DNA from: Pseudomonas jinjuensis
GTDB taxonomy: Bacteria; Pseudomonadota; Gammaproteobacteria; Pseudomonadales; Pseudomonadaceae
Direction of reading: 5' to 3'
DNA: 64,000 bases
Assembly (NCBI RefSeq): GCF_900103845.1
Contig: NZ_FNIJ01000001.1
Location: forward strand, 429,659 to 493,658
In this document: in pieces, positions 12,759 to 22,738 of the stretch
Layout: every line of letters begins with the position of its first letter
Position numbering within the stretch: the stretch's first letter is position 1
Program-made: the position numbers and the translations under genes
Notes under the pieces: model-generated
Database searches by the model: none
Seen by the model: the letters and a program-made list of their open reading frames with translations, nothing else
Told to the model about the DNA's origin: nothing

Positions 12759-14873
12759 TCAGATCTTTTCGATACGGGTCTTGCCGGCGGCGACCAGGCG
12801 CTCCAGCAGTGGCGCCGGCTGGAACCACATCTCGCCGTAGGCGCCGAGTTCCTGGCGGTAGCGCTGGATGCCGGCCAGCACCTGGTCCAGGCCGAGGGTT
12901 TCGGCGTAGTGCATCGGGCCGCCGACATGGCCGGGGAAGCTGTAGCCGTTGATCCACACCAGGTCGATGTCGCTGGCGCGCAGGGCGATGCCTTCGTCGA
13001 GCAGCTGGATGCCCTCGTTGATCAGCATGAACAGGCAGCGGTCGTGGATTTCCTGCTCGGTGATGTCGCTCCGGCGGGCCACGCCCAGTTCGGCGGCCAC
13101 CTTGGCGGCGATAGCGGACACTTCCGGGTCGTCCTTGCGCTCGCGGTCTTCGTACAGGTAGAAGCCGCGGCCGGTCTTCTGGCCGAAACGGCCGAGCTTG
13201 TACAGCTCGTCGCCGACGATGTGGTAGCTGGAGTCATGTTGGGTGGCTGCCAGGTTGGAATTGCGCACCAGGAAGTTCACGTCGATGCCGGCGAGGTCGA
13301 GCATGCTGAGCACGCCCATGTTCAGGTCCAGGCCGGTCAGCACATTGTCGACCTGGGCCGGTGTCGCGCCTTCCAGCACCAGGCGGTGTGCCTCGCGGGA
13401 ATAGGGTTCGAGCATGCGGTTGCCGATGAAGCCGAAGCACACGCCGGACACCACCGGCAGCTTGCCGATGCGCTTGCCGATCTTCATGGTGGTGGCCAGT
13501 ACCTCCGGCGCGGTGGCGTTGCCGCGCACCACTTCCAGCAGGCGCATGACGTTGGCCGGGCTGAAGAAGTGCAGGCCGATCACGTCCTGCGGGCGGCGGG
13601 TGGTGGCGGCGATGGCATCGACGTCCAGGCTGGATGTATTGCTGGCGAGGATCGCGCCCGGCTTGCACACCTCGTCGAGGGTGCGGAACACCTGCTGCTT
13701 GATCTCCATCTTCTCGAACACCGCTTCGATCACCAGGTCGGCGTCGGCCAGGTCGGCGTAATCCAGGGTGCCCTGCAGCAGCTCCATGCGCTGTTCCAGT
13801 TGCGCCTCGCTGAGCCGGCCGCGCTTGACGCTGATCTCGTAGTTCCTGCGGATCTGCGCCAGGCCGCGATCCAGCGCCTCGGCCTTCTGTTCCAGCAGCT
13901 TCACCGGGATGCCGACGTTGGCGAAGTTCATGGCGATGCCACCGCCCATGGTGCCGGCGCCGATCACCGCGACCTTCTCGATGCTGCGCAGCGGGGTGTC
14001 GGCGCCGATGCCCGGAATCCGCCCGGCTTCGCGTTCGGCGAAGAACACATGGCGCAGGGCGGCGGATTGCGCCGAGACTTCGGCCTGCTTGAACAGCTCG
14101 CCTTCACGGGCCAGGCCCTGTTCCAGCGGCAGGTCGCAGGAAGCTTCGACGGCGGCCAGCACCAGGCGCGGGGCGAGACGGCTCTTCCAGCGCAGCTCGT
14201 TGTCGGCGCGGAACTTGTCGAAGAAGTCGGCGGGCAGGCCGGCGGCCGGCTGGGGGAAGCGCTCGGCCGGGCGCGCCGGGGCGTCGTTCGCCAGCAGCTC
14301 GGTGGCGAAGGCGCGGGCGGAGTCCAGCAGGGTTTCGGCGCTGTCGGCGAGGCGATCGAGCAGGCCGAGCTGCAGGGCGCGGGAAGCATCGATCGGCTGG
14401 CCGGAGATCATCATGTCCAGCGCCGGTTCGGCGCCGATCAGACGCGGCAGGCGCTGGGTGCCGCCGGCGCCGGGCAGCAGGCCGAGGCTGATTTCCGGCA
14501 GGCCGAGGCGGGTTTTCGCTTCGCCGATGCGGTAGCCGCAGGCCAGCGCCAGCTCCAGGCCGCCGCCGAGGGCGAGGGTGCCGATGGCGGCGATCACCGG
14601 CTTGGTGGATTGGGTCAGGCGCACCAGCAGGTTGGGCAGGTGCGGATCGGCGAAGGCTGCCGCGCTGCCGAATTCGCTGATATCGGCGCCGGCGCTGAAC
14701 AGGCCGTTGTCGCCGTGGATGATGATGGCGCGCACGGCGGCGTCGGTGGAAGCGCGCTCATAGGCTTCGAGGATGGCGGCGCGCAGCGGCTGGCCGAGGG
14801 CATTGACCGGCGGAAGAGCCAGACCGATCAGGGCCAGGTCGCCTTCGACGCGGTAGTTGATGAGTGTGGTCAT
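12759..14873 (-). CDS. Bifunctional enoyl-CoA hydratase / 3-hydroxyacyl-CoA dehydrogenase (FadB/FadJ-type)
   Basis: A 704-residue multifunctional beta-oxidation enzyme. The N-terminal crotonase domain (about 1-190) has the oxyanion-hole segments FSAGADISEFG and LALGGGLELALACGYR plus LGLPEISLGLLPGAGGTQRLPR. A Rossmann NAD-binding motif VIGAGTMGGGIA at about 300-312 starts the dehydrogenase domain, with SNTSSL and GLHFFSPANVM downstream and a C-terminal repeat. It hydrates trans-2-enoyl-CoA and oxidises the L-3-hydroxyacyl-CoA. The genomic fadB usually pairs with fadA; here the following thiolase gene is truncated, so the last step must be supplied elsewhere. The start at 14873 matches the crotonase start; upstream open frame is antisense noise. 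Confidence 0.93.
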   Translation of the reverse strand: MTTLINYRVEGDLALIGLALPPVNALGQPLRAAILEAYERASTDAAVRAIIIHGDNGLFSAGADISEFGSAAAFADPHLPNLLVRLTQSTKPVIAAIGTLALGGGLELALACGYRIGEAKTRLGLPEISLGLLPGAGGTQRLPRLIGAEPALDMMISGQPIDASRALQLGLLDRLADSAETLLDSARAFATELLANDAPARPAERFPQPAAGLPADFFDKFRADNELRWKSRLAPRLVLAAVEASCDLPLEQGLAREGELFKQAEVSAQSAALRHVFFAEREAGRIPGIGADTPLRSIEKVAVIGAGTMGGGIAMNFANVGIPVKLLEQKAEALDRGLAQIRRNYEISVKRGRLSEAQLEQRMELLQGTLDYADLADADLVIEAVFEKMEIKQQVFRTLDEVCKPGAILASNTSSLDVDAIAATTRRPQDVIGLHFFSPANVMRLLEVVRGNATAPEVLATTMKIGKRIGKLPVVSGVCFGFIGNRMLEPYSREAHRLVLEGATPAQVDNVLTGLDLNMGVLSMLDLAGIDVNFLVRNSNLAATQHDSSYHIVGDELYKLGRFGQKTGRGFYLYEDRERKDDPEVSAIAAKVAAELGVARRSDITEQEIHDRCLFMLINEGIQLLDEGIALRASDIDLVWINGYSFPGHVGGPMHYAETLGLDQVLAGIQRYRQELGAYGEMWFQPAPLLERLVAAGKTRIEKI

Positions 14874-14928
14874 GGTGAATTCCGGGTGTCGTTGTCGTTT
14901 GGTCGGGGTCGCGGGCATGGGTGACCTT

Positions 14929-14953
14929 GTAGGAGCGGGCCATGCCCGCGACC
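14929..14953 (+). repeat. REP element
   Basis: A single REP with core GTAGGAGCGGGCCATGCCC lies in the 91-base gap between the second acyl-CoA dehydrogenase and the bifunctional enzyme, that is, inside the operon. Confidence 0.85.
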
Positions 14954-14964
14954 GTCGTTGAATG

Positions 14965-16767
14965 TCAGAACCACTCGTCCTGCATGTCGAAGCACACGCG
15001 GTTGCCTTCGCGGAGCACGCGGGTCTGGCCTTCGATGGTGGCCAGTTCCCAGTCCATGAAGTAGCGCGCCGCCTGCAGCTTGCCGCGGTAGAAATCGGCC
15101 TCGCTGCCATCGGCTCCGCCGTCCAGCGCAGCGCTGGCGATGCGCGCCATGCGCAGCCACAGCCAGCCGACCAGCACGCGGCCGAATACATCGAGGTAGA
15201 GAGTGGCGTTGGCGTGGCCGAGGGCGGCGTCGGCGGCGACCTGCGGCTGCAGCTCGGCGGTGACCTGTTCGAGGGTGCCGAGGGCGTCGCCCAGGCGTGC
15301 GGCCAGCGGCGCGCAGGCAGCGTCGGCGCTGGCTTCGGCCAGCGTGGCATGGACCCTGCTGAGGAACAGGCGATAGCCGGCGCCGCCGTTCTGGCCGATC
15401 TTGCGGCCGAGCAGGTCGATGCCGTGGATGCCTTCGGTGCCCTCGTGGATCGGGTTCAGGCGGTTGTCGCGGTAGTACTGCTCCAGCGGATATTCGCGGG
15501 TGTAGCCGGCGCCGCCGAGGACCTGGATGCCGATGTCCGAGGCGATCACGCCGTAGCGCGAGGGGAACGACTTGACCATCGGGATCAGCAGGTCGAGCAG
15601 TTCCGCGGCATCCTTGCGCTCGCTCTCGCTGGCGGCGCTGTGGGCGTCCTCCACCAGGCTGCTGGCGTACAGGCACAGCGCCAGGCTGCCCTCGGCGTAG
15701 GCCTTCTGTTGCAGCAGCATGCGCCGCACGTCCGGGTGCCGGACGATGCGCACCTGCGGGCTGAGCGGGTCCTTGTCGCTCAGCAGGCGGCCCTGTGGGC
15801 GCTCGCGGGCGTAGTCCAGCGCGTGGATGAAGCTCTGGTAGGCCAGGCAGGATGCGCCGAGGGCCACGCCGATGCGCGCCTCGTTCATCATCTGGAACAT
15901 GTAGGAGAGGCCCTTGTGCGCCTCGCCGACCAGATAGCCCACCGCGCCGTCCCTCTCGCCGAAGCTGAGCACGGTGGAGGTGGTGTTGCGGTAGCCCATC
16001 TTGTGCAGCAGGCCGGCCAGCGCCACGTCGTTGCGCTCGCCGAGGCTGCCGTCCGCGTCGACCAGGCGCTTCGGCACGAGGAACAGCGAGATGCCCCTGG
16101 TGCCCGCCGGCGCGCCTTCGATGCGGGCCAGCACCATGTGCACGATGTTGTCGGTCAGCTCGTGGTCGCCGCCGGAGATGAACATCTTCTGGCCGAACAC
16201 CCGGTAGCTGCCGTCTCCAGCCGGCCGTGCGGTGGTGCGGATGTCGCCGAGCGCCGAGCCCTGTCCCGGCTCGGTCAGCGCCATGGTGCCGCTGAAGCGG
16301 CCATCGAGCATCGACGGCAGGAAGCGTTCGCGCAGTTCCGGGCTGGCGAAGCTCTTCACCAGGTTGGCGGCGCCGATGGTGAGGAACGAATAGGCCACGC
16401 TGGAAATGTTGGCCGCATAGAAGTACGCGGTGCAGGCGCGCAGGATCACTTCCGGCAGCTGCAGGCCGCCGTCTTCCGCATCGTGGTGGGCGGCGAGGAA
16501 GCCGGCTTCGGCGAAGGCGTCCCAGGCGGCCTTGGTTTCCGGGATCAGCTGCACGCGCTGGCCGTCGAAGGTCGGCTCCTCGGCATCGCCCTTGTGGTTG
16601 TGCGGGGCGAAATATTCCGCGGCGACGGTGCGCGCGGTGCGCAGGGTGGCGTCGAACACCCTGCGGTCGTGCTCGGCATAGCGCGGGCGCTGCAGCAGCG
16701 CTTCGGTGTCGAGCAGTTCGTAGAGCTGGAATTCCAGCTCGCGTTCGTTGAGCAGCAGGTCGGTCAT
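14965..16767 (-). CDS. Acyl-CoA dehydrogenase, about 600-residue type with C-terminal extension
   Basis: A 600-residue FAD-dependent acyl-CoA dehydrogenase of the long class (C-terminal extra domain, as in AcdA/DmdC and P. aeruginosa FadE-type proteins PA0506/PA0508). It shows [19 protein letters not shown] (flavin and substrate region), [13 protein letters not shown], and the catalytic glutamate in [16 protein letters not shown]. It introduces the 2,3-double bond into acyl-CoA. The start at 16767 ([11 protein letters not shown]) is preceded by GAGAG. It is closely similar to the next gene (16795-18582), probably an old duplication with different chain-length or branching preference; that preference is not readable. 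Confidence 0.92.
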   Translation of the reverse strand: MTDLLLNERELEFQLYELLDTEALLQRPRYAEHDRRVFDATLRTARTVAAEYFAPHNHKGDAEEPTFDGQRVQLIPETKAAWDAFAEAGFLAAHHDAEDGGLQLPEVILRACTAYFYAANISSVAYSFLTIGAANLVKSFASPELRERFLPSMLDGRFSGTMALTEPGQGSALGDIRTTARPAGDGSYRVFGQKMFISGGDHELTDNIVHMVLARIEGAPAGTRGISLFLVPKRLVDADGSLGERNDVALAGLLHKMGYRNTTSTVLSFGERDGAVGYLVGEAHKGLSYMFQMMNEARIGVALGASCLAYQSFIHALDYARERPQGRLLSDKDPLSPQVRIVRHPDVRRMLLQQKAYAEGSLALCLYASSLVEDAHSAASESERKDAAELLDLLIPMVKSFPSRYGVIASDIGIQVLGGAGYTREYPLEQYYRDNRLNPIHEGTEGIHGIDLLGRKIGQNGGAGYRLFLSRVHATLAEASADAACAPLAARLGDALGTLEQVTAELQPQVAADAALGHANATLYLDVFGRVLVGWLWLRMARIASAALDGGADGSEADFYRGKLQAARYFMDWELATIEGQTRVLREGNRVCFDMQDEWF

Positions 16768-16794
16768 GGTGACTCTCACAAGCGGTGGCGGGGA

Positions 16795-18582
16795 TCAGCG
16801 GCCGAAGGCGCTGTCCGGAATGTCCATCAGGTTGGCGCTGCCGCTTTCGATCAGCGCGCGGTGCTGGTCCGCGCGCGGCAGCAGGCGCTGCAGGTAGAAG
16901 CGGGCGGTTTCGCGCTTGCCGATGTAGAAGTCGGAATCCGTGTTGCCGGCAGCCAGCTCGCGTTCGGCGATGGCGGCGGCGCGCAGCCAGTGATAGCCAA
17001 CCAGGGTGTAGCCGGCGAGCATCAGGTAGTCGAAGGCAGCGGCGCCGATCAGGTTGGCATCGGTCTGCTGCCGGCCCCTGATCCAGCCGGTCAGCTCACG
17101 CCAGGTGGCGACATGGCGGGCCAGTTGGCTCGCCAGCTCGGCCGGGGCATTGCCGCTGGCGCAGAAGCTGTCGATCTCGTCGAGCAGCGCATGCAGCTCG
17201 GCGCCGTCGTCGGCCAGTACCTTGCGGGTCAGCAGGTCGATGCCCTGGATGCCGTTGGTGCCTTCGTAGATAGCGGTGATGCGCACATCGCGGGATATCT
17301 GCTCCATGCCCCATTCGCGGATGAAGCCGTGGCCGCCGAACACCTGCACGCCGAGTTGCGCGGCCTCGATGCCGGCCTCGGTGAGGAAGCCCTTGGCGAT
17401 CGGAGTGAGCAGCGCCAGGCGGCGAGCGGCGGCGTCCTTCACGGCAGCGTTGGCGCCGTGGTGCAGGCGGTCGACCAGTTGCGCGCAGGCCAGGTTGAGC
17501 ATGCGTCCACCCTCGGCGTAGGCCTTTTGCGTCAGCAGCATGCGGCGCACATCCGGGTGGCCGATGATCGGATCGGCTGGCTGTTCCGGTTGCAGACGCG
17601 GCTCGGCACGCATCTGCACGCGTTCGCGGGCATAGCGCAGGGCGCCCTGGAAGCTCGCCTCGCAATGACCCTGGCCCTGCTGGGCGACTGCCAGGCGCGA
17701 TTCGTTGATGAAGGTGAACATGGCGCTCATGCCACGGTTGGCCTCTCCGAGCAGGTAGCCGGTGGCGCCGTCGAAGTTCATCACGCAGGTGGCGTTGCCG
17801 TGGATGCCCATCTTGTGCTCGATGGAACCGCAGCTCACGCCGTTGCGCTCGCCCAGGCTGCCGTCGGCGTTGACGAGGATCTTCGGCACGGCGAACAGCG
17901 AGATTCCCTTGACTCCGGCCGGTGCGCCCTCGATGCGGGCCAGCACGAGGTGGATGATGTTCGCGGTGATGTCGTGATCGCCGGCGGAAATGAAGATCTT
18001 GCTGCCGCTGATGCGGTAGCTGCCGTCCGCCTCGGGCACGGCGCGGGTGCGCAGCAGGCCGAGGTCGGAACCGCAGTGGGCTTCGGTGAGGCACATGGTG
18101 CCGCTCCAGCGGCCGTCGATCAGCGCCGGCAGGAAGCGCGCGCGGAGGTCGTCGGCGCCGTGGGCGTCGAGGGTGCTGACAGCGCCGCTGCTCAGCGTGG
18201 GGTACATGTTCCAGGCATGGTTGGCGCTGAACAGCATGTCGTTGATCGCGCTGGCGAGCGAGCCCGGCAGACCCTGGCCGCCGAATTCCCGGGGTTTCTC
18301 CAGTGCCGTCCAGCCGTTTGCGGCGAACTGCCGGTAGGCCGCGGCGAAGCCGGGCGGGGTGGTCACCTGGCCGTCCCGCCACTGGCAGCCCTGTTCGTCG
18401 CCGATCCGGTTGAGCGGCGCCAGCACTTCCTCGGCGAAGCGCGCGCCTTCCTCGACGATGGCATTCAGGGTGTCGCTATCCACGGCCTCACAGCCTTGCA
18501 GTTGCTGGTAGTGACCGGGCAGGTCGAGCAGTTCGTGGATGACGAAGTGCAGGTCGCGCACGGGGGCCTGGTAGCTGGGCAT
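16795..18582 (-). CDS. Acyl-CoA dehydrogenase, about 600-residue type (paralog)
   Basis: A 595-residue acyl-CoA dehydrogenase, paralogous to the preceding one. It carries MCLTEAHCGSDLGLLRTRA, FISAGDHDITANIIHLVLAR and the catalytic base in YEGTNGIQGIDLLTRK. The start at 18582 has AAGGAATT about 7 bases upstream. It is the first structural gene after the LuxR-type regulator, with a gap of 112 bases, and is followed after 27 bases by the second dehydrogenase. Two such enzymes in one operon suggest a substrate range or a two-stage pathway. Confidence 0.92.
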   Translation of the reverse strand: MPSYQAPVRDLHFVIHELLDLPGHYQQLQGCEAVDSDTLNAIVEEGARFAEEVLAPLNRIGDEQGCQWRDGQVTTPPGFAAAYRQFAANGWTALEKPREFGGQGLPGSLASAINDMLFSANHAWNMYPTLSSGAVSTLDAHGADDLRARFLPALIDGRWSGTMCLTEAHCGSDLGLLRTRAVPEADGSYRISGSKIFISAGDHDITANIIHLVLARIEGAPAGVKGISLFAVPKILVNADGSLGERNGVSCGSIEHKMGIHGNATCVMNFDGATGYLLGEANRGMSAMFTFINESRLAVAQQGQGHCEASFQGALRYARERVQMRAEPRLQPEQPADPIIGHPDVRRMLLTQKAYAEGGRMLNLACAQLVDRLHHGANAAVKDAAARRLALLTPIAKGFLTEAGIEAAQLGVQVFGGHGFIREWGMEQISRDVRITAIYEGTNGIQGIDLLTRKVLADDGAELHALLDEIDSFCASGNAPAELASQLARHVATWRELTGWIRGRQQTDANLIGAAAFDYLMLAGYTLVGYHWLRAAAIAERELAAGNTDSDFYIGKRETARFYLQRLLPRADQHRALIESGSANLMDIPDSAFGR

Positions 18583-18694
18583 AACGAATTCCTTGCGGGT
18601 GAGTCATGCCGGGTTTTTTAACAATTGCAGGCAGGCTCCCGCGTCCAACCATGGGTGGATTTGCGGCTGGAGGCGGGTGGAGAAACGGGTGGAT

Positions 18695-21346
18695 TCAGTC
18701 CAGCAGGTTCAGCGTCCGCGCCGCCTGCAGCGCACCTTCGCGGTCGCTGGCGTCGAGCTTGCGGAACAGGTTGTTGATGTGCGTCTTCACCGTGCTCAGG
18801 CTGATGTACAGGCCGTCGGCGATCTGCTGGTTGCCCTGGCCGCGGGCCATGCGCTGCAGGACGTCCTGTTCGCGGCGGGTCAGTGGTTCGAGCAGTTGCT
18901 GGCTCTCGCCGGGACCGTTGGCGAGCAGGCCGTGGAGCAGGCGGTTGAGCTGTTCGCGCGGCGGCAGCGGCTGCTCCAGTCCGGCCTGGCGGCGCACCTG
19001 CGGCGACAGCAGCTGGCGGAACAGCTCGGCCATGTCGCGACCCTCGTGCTGGGCAAGCTGGCCGAGGCCGTGGGCGCTGGCCAGCTGCAGCGCCTGGTCG
19101 AGGCGGGCGAGGGCTTCGCTGGCGGCATGACGGTCCTGCAGCAGGGCGGTTTCAAGCAGCAGGACGTCCAGCAGGAGCAGGCGGTTGTCTTCCGCCTCGG
19201 CCTGTTCGCGCAGGTTGCCGGCGATCTGCTCGGCGGCTTTGTGCTGGCCCAGGTGGCGCTGCACCCAGGCGTAGGCCAGCCATTCCGCGGGTTGTAGCTC
19301 GGCACCGTACTGGCGGCGGCACCAGTGCCATTCCTGCAGCCAGCCGAGGATGAAGTCCTGGTCGCGCTCGCGCACCGCCAGCCGCGCGCGCCAGGCACCG
19401 GCCAGCCGGTAGAGGGCGAACAACTGGTACTGACGGGCGATGCGCCGTGCTTCGTCCCAGCGCGCGCGGGCCTGCTGCAGGTTGCCCATGGCCGAGTACA
19501 GGCACGCCTGGAAATGGAAGACCCAGGGCAGGCCGGCGCAGTGCGGGAACACCACCGCGATCGCCTCGGCCTGGCTCAGTCGCTGCGCGGCCTGTTCCAG
19601 GCGGTTCTGCTGCAGCAGCGCCAGTCCCTGGCCGAGGTTGTGGAAGGTGTCGTAGAAATTCCGCGGTGCGCTGGAGGGCAGCGGCTGGTCGAGCGCGAGG
19701 AAGCGCGCCGCCGCGTTGTCGGCTTCTCCCCGCGCCAGTTCGATCCTGCCGAGCAGCAGGTGCAGGCTGTTGGTGTAGCCGCTGAAACCGAGAGTCTCCA
19801 GCTCATCGACGGCGCGCCCGGCATGTTCCCGGGCAGCGTGCAGCCGGCCCAGGCCGAACAGGCAGCTGGCGCGGTTGAAATGCAGCACGGCGGTGGCTGC
19901 GTTGGTCTGCGGAAAGCGTTCCAGTGCGCTGTCCACCACGCGGATGCCGTGGGCCAGGTTGCCGCCCAGACAGGCGACGCTGCTGCGCACGAAGGCCAGG
20001 GTCTGGTGTACCCGTTCCGGCCGGCCGGGCAGGTCGGGGCGGCGCAGCAGGCGCTGCAGCCGCAGGAGGCAGGCGCGGGCGCGGGGGATGTCGTTGGTCA
20101 CGATCACCGTGGAGGCGTCGGTGATCGCCAGGGTGAAGTGATCGCTGACGCTGACGTCGCTGAGGAAGTCGACGATGGAGTTCACCTGGCCTTCGCGCAG
20201 CAGGTCGAAGCTGTGCTGTTCGATCACCGCCAGCAGTGCGTCGAAGTCCTGCGCACGTCCCAGCTGGTAGACCGCCTCGGTGTAGCAGCGCTGCTCCAGC
20301 AGCCAGGCGGCCGCCTGCCGGTGCAACTGCTGCAGGCCGGCCGGATCGCGCTGGCGCAGGCGCTGGTAGAGGGTGCGGCGCAGCGCCGGATGGTAGCGCC
20401 AGCCCAGGCGTTCGCCGGGGCGCTGCTGGATGAACAGTTCGCGGCGCTGCATCTGGCGGATCAGTTCCACGGCGTCGGGCCGGCCACTCAGGCAGGCGGC
20501 CAGCCCGGGGTCGAATGCCTTGACCAGCGAGGTGCGTTCGATGAAGTCGAGCAGGCCGGCCGGCAACTCGCGCAGCAGCTCCTCGTCGAGGAAGTCGGCG
20601 ATGTAGCCGAAGGTGCGCAGCGCCACCGGGCGCAGCGGCGCCAGCTCCTGGCCGGCCGGCGCCATCAGCTCGCGGAAGGCGCTGAGGCCGAACAGCACGC
20701 CGCTGATCCAGCCCTCGCTGCCGGCGCGCAACTGGTAGATGGCGTCGCTGCCGAGCTGCAGGTCGCGGGCGGCCACCAGCAGGCCGGTTTCCACGGTATC
20801 CAGGGCCAGTTCGTTTTCCCCCAGCAGGCACAGTCGCTCGGCCCGGCGCAGGTGGCCGAGCGCCAGTTGCGGCAGGCCCTGGCTGGCGGCGACGATGCGC
20901 AGGCCGGCCGGGGCGAAGTGCAGCAGTTCGTCCAGCAAGGCGCAGGCGCGACGATTGCGCAGTTGATGCAGGTCATCGAAAAGCAGGGTGAAACGGCCGT
21001 CGAAGGATTCCAGCTGCTGGAGGATGCGCGCCCAGAGCGGGCCTTCGTCGGCCGGCATGAGGGGCCTCTCGGGCAGCGTCACATCCAGCGCGTGGCCCAG
21101 GTGCAGTAGCAGGGTCAGGGCATGGTTGTCGCCGGCATCGCAGCGCAGCCAGGCCCAGGGTGTCGCCAGTTGGGCGGCGTACTGGGCGAGCAGGGTGCTC
21201 TTGCCATAGCCGAGCGGTGCGCTGAGCAGCGTCATCAGGCAGCCGCGCTCGCTGGCGTCGGTCAGCCGATGCAGCAGTTGCGGGCGCTGCAGGGCGTTGG
21301 CGGGCAGTGGGGCGGGGCGCAGCTTGCTGGGCTTGACGGGGTGCAT
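18695..21346 (-). CDS. MalT-type LuxR family transcriptional regulator
   Basis: An 883-residue signal-transducing ATPase regulator (STAND, MalT/AlkS class). The N-terminal NTPase domain has Walker A in LSAPLGYGKSTLL (K49) and Walker B FTLLFDDLHQL. A long helical repeat region (about 350-800) is probably the ligand-sensing TPR-like superhelix. The C-terminus is a LuxR helix-turn-helix (PLTRREQDVLQRMARG, then QIADGLYISLSTVKTHINNLFRKL). The start (MHPVKPSKLRPAPLP) follows the family pattern; the frame stays open far upstream. Proteins of this class bind an inducer and ATP and activate adjacent operons; it is directly upstream of and codirectional with the acyl-CoA genes, so control of that operon is inferred. 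Confidence 0.9.
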   Translation of the reverse strand: MHPVKPSKLRPAPLPANALQRPQLLHRLTDASERGCLMTLLSAPLGYGKSTLLAQYAAQLATPWAWLRCDAGDNHALTLLLHLGHALDVTLPERPLMPADEGPLWARILQQLESFDGRFTLLFDDLHQLRNRRACALLDELLHFAPAGLRIVAASQGLPQLALGHLRRAERLCLLGENELALDTVETGLLVAARDLQLGSDAIYQLRAGSEGWISGVLFGLSAFRELMAPAGQELAPLRPVALRTFGYIADFLDEELLRELPAGLLDFIERTSLVKAFDPGLAACLSGRPDAVELIRQMQRRELFIQQRPGERLGWRYHPALRRTLYQRLRQRDPAGLQQLHRQAAAWLLEQRCYTEAVYQLGRAQDFDALLAVIEQHSFDLLREGQVNSIVDFLSDVSVSDHFTLAITDASTVIVTNDIPRARACLLRLQRLLRRPDLPGRPERVHQTLAFVRSSVACLGGNLAHGIRVVDSALERFPQTNAATAVLHFNRASCLFGLGRLHAAREHAGRAVDELETLGFSGYTNSLHLLLGRIELARGEADNAAARFLALDQPLPSSAPRNFYDTFHNLGQGLALLQQNRLEQAAQRLSQAEAIAVVFPHCAGLPWVFHFQACLYSAMGNLQQARARWDEARRIARQYQLFALYRLAGAWRARLAVRERDQDFILGWLQEWHWCRRQYGAELQPAEWLAYAWVQRHLGQHKAAEQIAGNLREQAEAEDNRLLLLDVLLLETALLQDRHAASEALARLDQALQLASAHGLGQLAQHEGRDMAELFRQLLSPQVRRQAGLEQPLPPREQLNRLLHGLLANGPGESQQLLEPLTRREQDVLQRMARGQGNQQIADGLYISLSTVKTHINNLFRKLDASDREGALQAARTLNLLD

Positions 21347-21802
21347 CGGATCGACTCGTCGGTTACGGACAACGCTGCCGCGAGGCGGCCAGCCGGGGGA
21401 ATGATCGGCACTGGCAGGAAATGGCGCAAGGCGATGACGAAGGAACGCCCCGGGATCGCCCGGGAACATGCCTGCGGCCAGGTGGACGTGACGGCCATGG
21501 TTGCCTGATGACGGGTCGCGGGCATGGCCCCGACAGCTCGATGCGGCGTCCGGGTAGGGCGAATAACGCGCCAGCGTTATCCGCCGCCAATCGGCACGAT
21601 CCCATCGGCGGATGAAGCGTTCCGCTTCATGCGCCCTACACCAGCCATTGGCCATGGCACGTCCGCAGGAGCTGGCCATGCCTGCGACAAGCCATGCCGC
21701 GCGATACCACCGCGCATGGCGGACGAGTGACCCGCCCGGTGCTTGCCACCCGCTGGCGCTTTGCCCATCCTGTGCAGCGGATCGCATTTCCGGAGTTCCA
21801 CC
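21347..21802. other. Intergenic region between LuxR-type regulator and MaoC gene
   Basis: These 456 bases between divergent genes must hold both promoters, but no clear -35/-10 pair was recognised. Most of the stretch is repeat-like: a degenerate REP near 21511-21540, the composite inverted repeat at 21554-21639, and another degenerate REP near 21665-21690. No gene is supported in it. Confidence 0.5.
21554..21639. repeat. Composite inverted repeat (REPIN-like, type C)
   Basis: The unit is bounded by GTAGGGCG (21554-21561) and its complement CGCCCTAC (21632-21639). Inside are two smaller hairpins, ATAACGC/GCGTTAT (21563-21580) and ATGAAGCG/CGCTTCAT (21612-21630). A related hairpin occurs at 48254-48281. 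This resembles other Pseudomonas dispersed intergenic repeats. Confidence 0.65.
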
Positions 21803-22678
21803 TTGAAGCGCAAGCTGCCCTCGCTGCTCGGCAGTTACAGCCGCATGCTCCTGCCGCGTCGCGGCCTCGGGCAGGGCGAGCGCGTGCCCTACCTGGCGCT
21901 GGACAGCCACGTGGTGCGCTTCGATCTGCGCCAGTTGAACGCCTATCGCAGCTATTTCGGCATCGATGCGGACCTCGGCGTGCCGCTGCTGTTTCCGCAG
22001 ATATCGGCGCTGCCGCTGCATCTGCGCCTGCTCAGCCGCTCGCGCATGCCGCTGTCGGTGCTGGGGCTGATCGACCTGCGCTGCCACATCCAGCGCCATC
22101 GCTGGCTGGACGAGGGCGAGCGCATGCAGATGGAGTGCCGCATCCTCACCAGCCGGCGCAGCACGCTGGGGATGGAGGTGGACGTGGCCACCGAGATCTG
22201 GTGCGAAGACCTGCTGCACTGGCAGTCGATCAGCACCTACCTGCGCCGTGGCGACTTCCTCGCCGCGCAGGCCGAACCCGATCCGCAGCCGGAGCGCGCA
22301 CACTGGCAGACCCTCGACGCCCCCGCCGTGGACGGCCCGGAGTGGCGCGTGCCGAGGACCGCCGGCTGGCGCTATGCCGGTCTCAGCGGCGACTTCAACC
22401 CGCTGCACCTGTCGCGCCTGATGGCATCGCGCTATGGCTTCGAGCGACCCTTCGTCCACGGCATGTGGGCCCTGGCGCGCAGCCTGCGGGAGGAACGGCT
22501 GGGCGAGCAGGTGCGGCTGGATGCGCATTTCAAGGCGCCGCTGGCCCTCGGCAGCCTGGTGCGGCAGAGCCACCGCCGCCTCGGCAGCCGCCAGCAGTGG
22601 GCGCTGCTGCCGGCCGACGGCGGCCCGCCGGCGCTGCTCGCGCAACTCGACGAAGCGCCGGGCGCGCCCATGCGCTGA
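21803..22678 (+). CDS. MaoC-like (R)-specific acyl-CoA dehydratase
   Basis: A 291-residue protein with a C-terminal MaoC/hot-dog hydratase domain. The R-hydratase signature is clear: YAGLSGDFNPLHLSRLMA, with the catalytic Asp and His, followed by FERPFVHGMWALA. The N-terminal half resembles a second, degenerate hot-dog fold as in double hot-dog dehydratases. It probably hydrates 2-enoyl-CoA to (R)-3-hydroxyacyl-CoA or dehydrates the reverse. TTG at 21803 is chosen as start because GGAG sits 7 bases upstream and KRKLPSLLGSY follows; the frame is open to 21743 without a ribosome site. It faces the acyl-CoA operon across a shared upstream region. Confidence 0.78.
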   Translation: MKRKLPSLLGSYSRMLLPRRGLGQGERVPYLALDSHVVRFDLRQLNAYRSYFGIDADLGVPLLFPQISALPLHLRLLSRSRMPLSVLGLIDLRCHIQRHRWLDEGERMQMECRILTSRRSTLGMEVDVATEIWCEDLLHWQSISTYLRRGDFLAAQAEPDPQPERAHWQTLDAPAVDGPEWRVPRTAGWRYAGLSGDFNPLHLSRLMASRYGFERPFVHGMWALARSLREERLGEQVRLDAHFKAPLALGSLVRQSHRRLGSRQQWALLPADGGPPALLAQLDEAPGAPMR

Positions 22679-22738
22679 GGGTTACCCCGGGCGGCGCTTT
22701 GCGCGACAATGCGCGCATTCGTTTCACGGAGTTTCCCC

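Noticed and set aside
14962..18621. A 1219-residue plus-strand open frame
   Set aside because: It runs opposite the two acyl-CoA dehydrogenase genes, which have clear family motifs. Low-complexity composition and no start signal make it a shadow of GC-rich codon use.
21347..22645. N-terminal extension of the LuxR-type regulator upstream of 21346
   Set aside because: The frame stays open, but it reads through the divergent MaoC gene and repeats, has no family similarity and would place the NTPase domain unusually far from the N-terminus.
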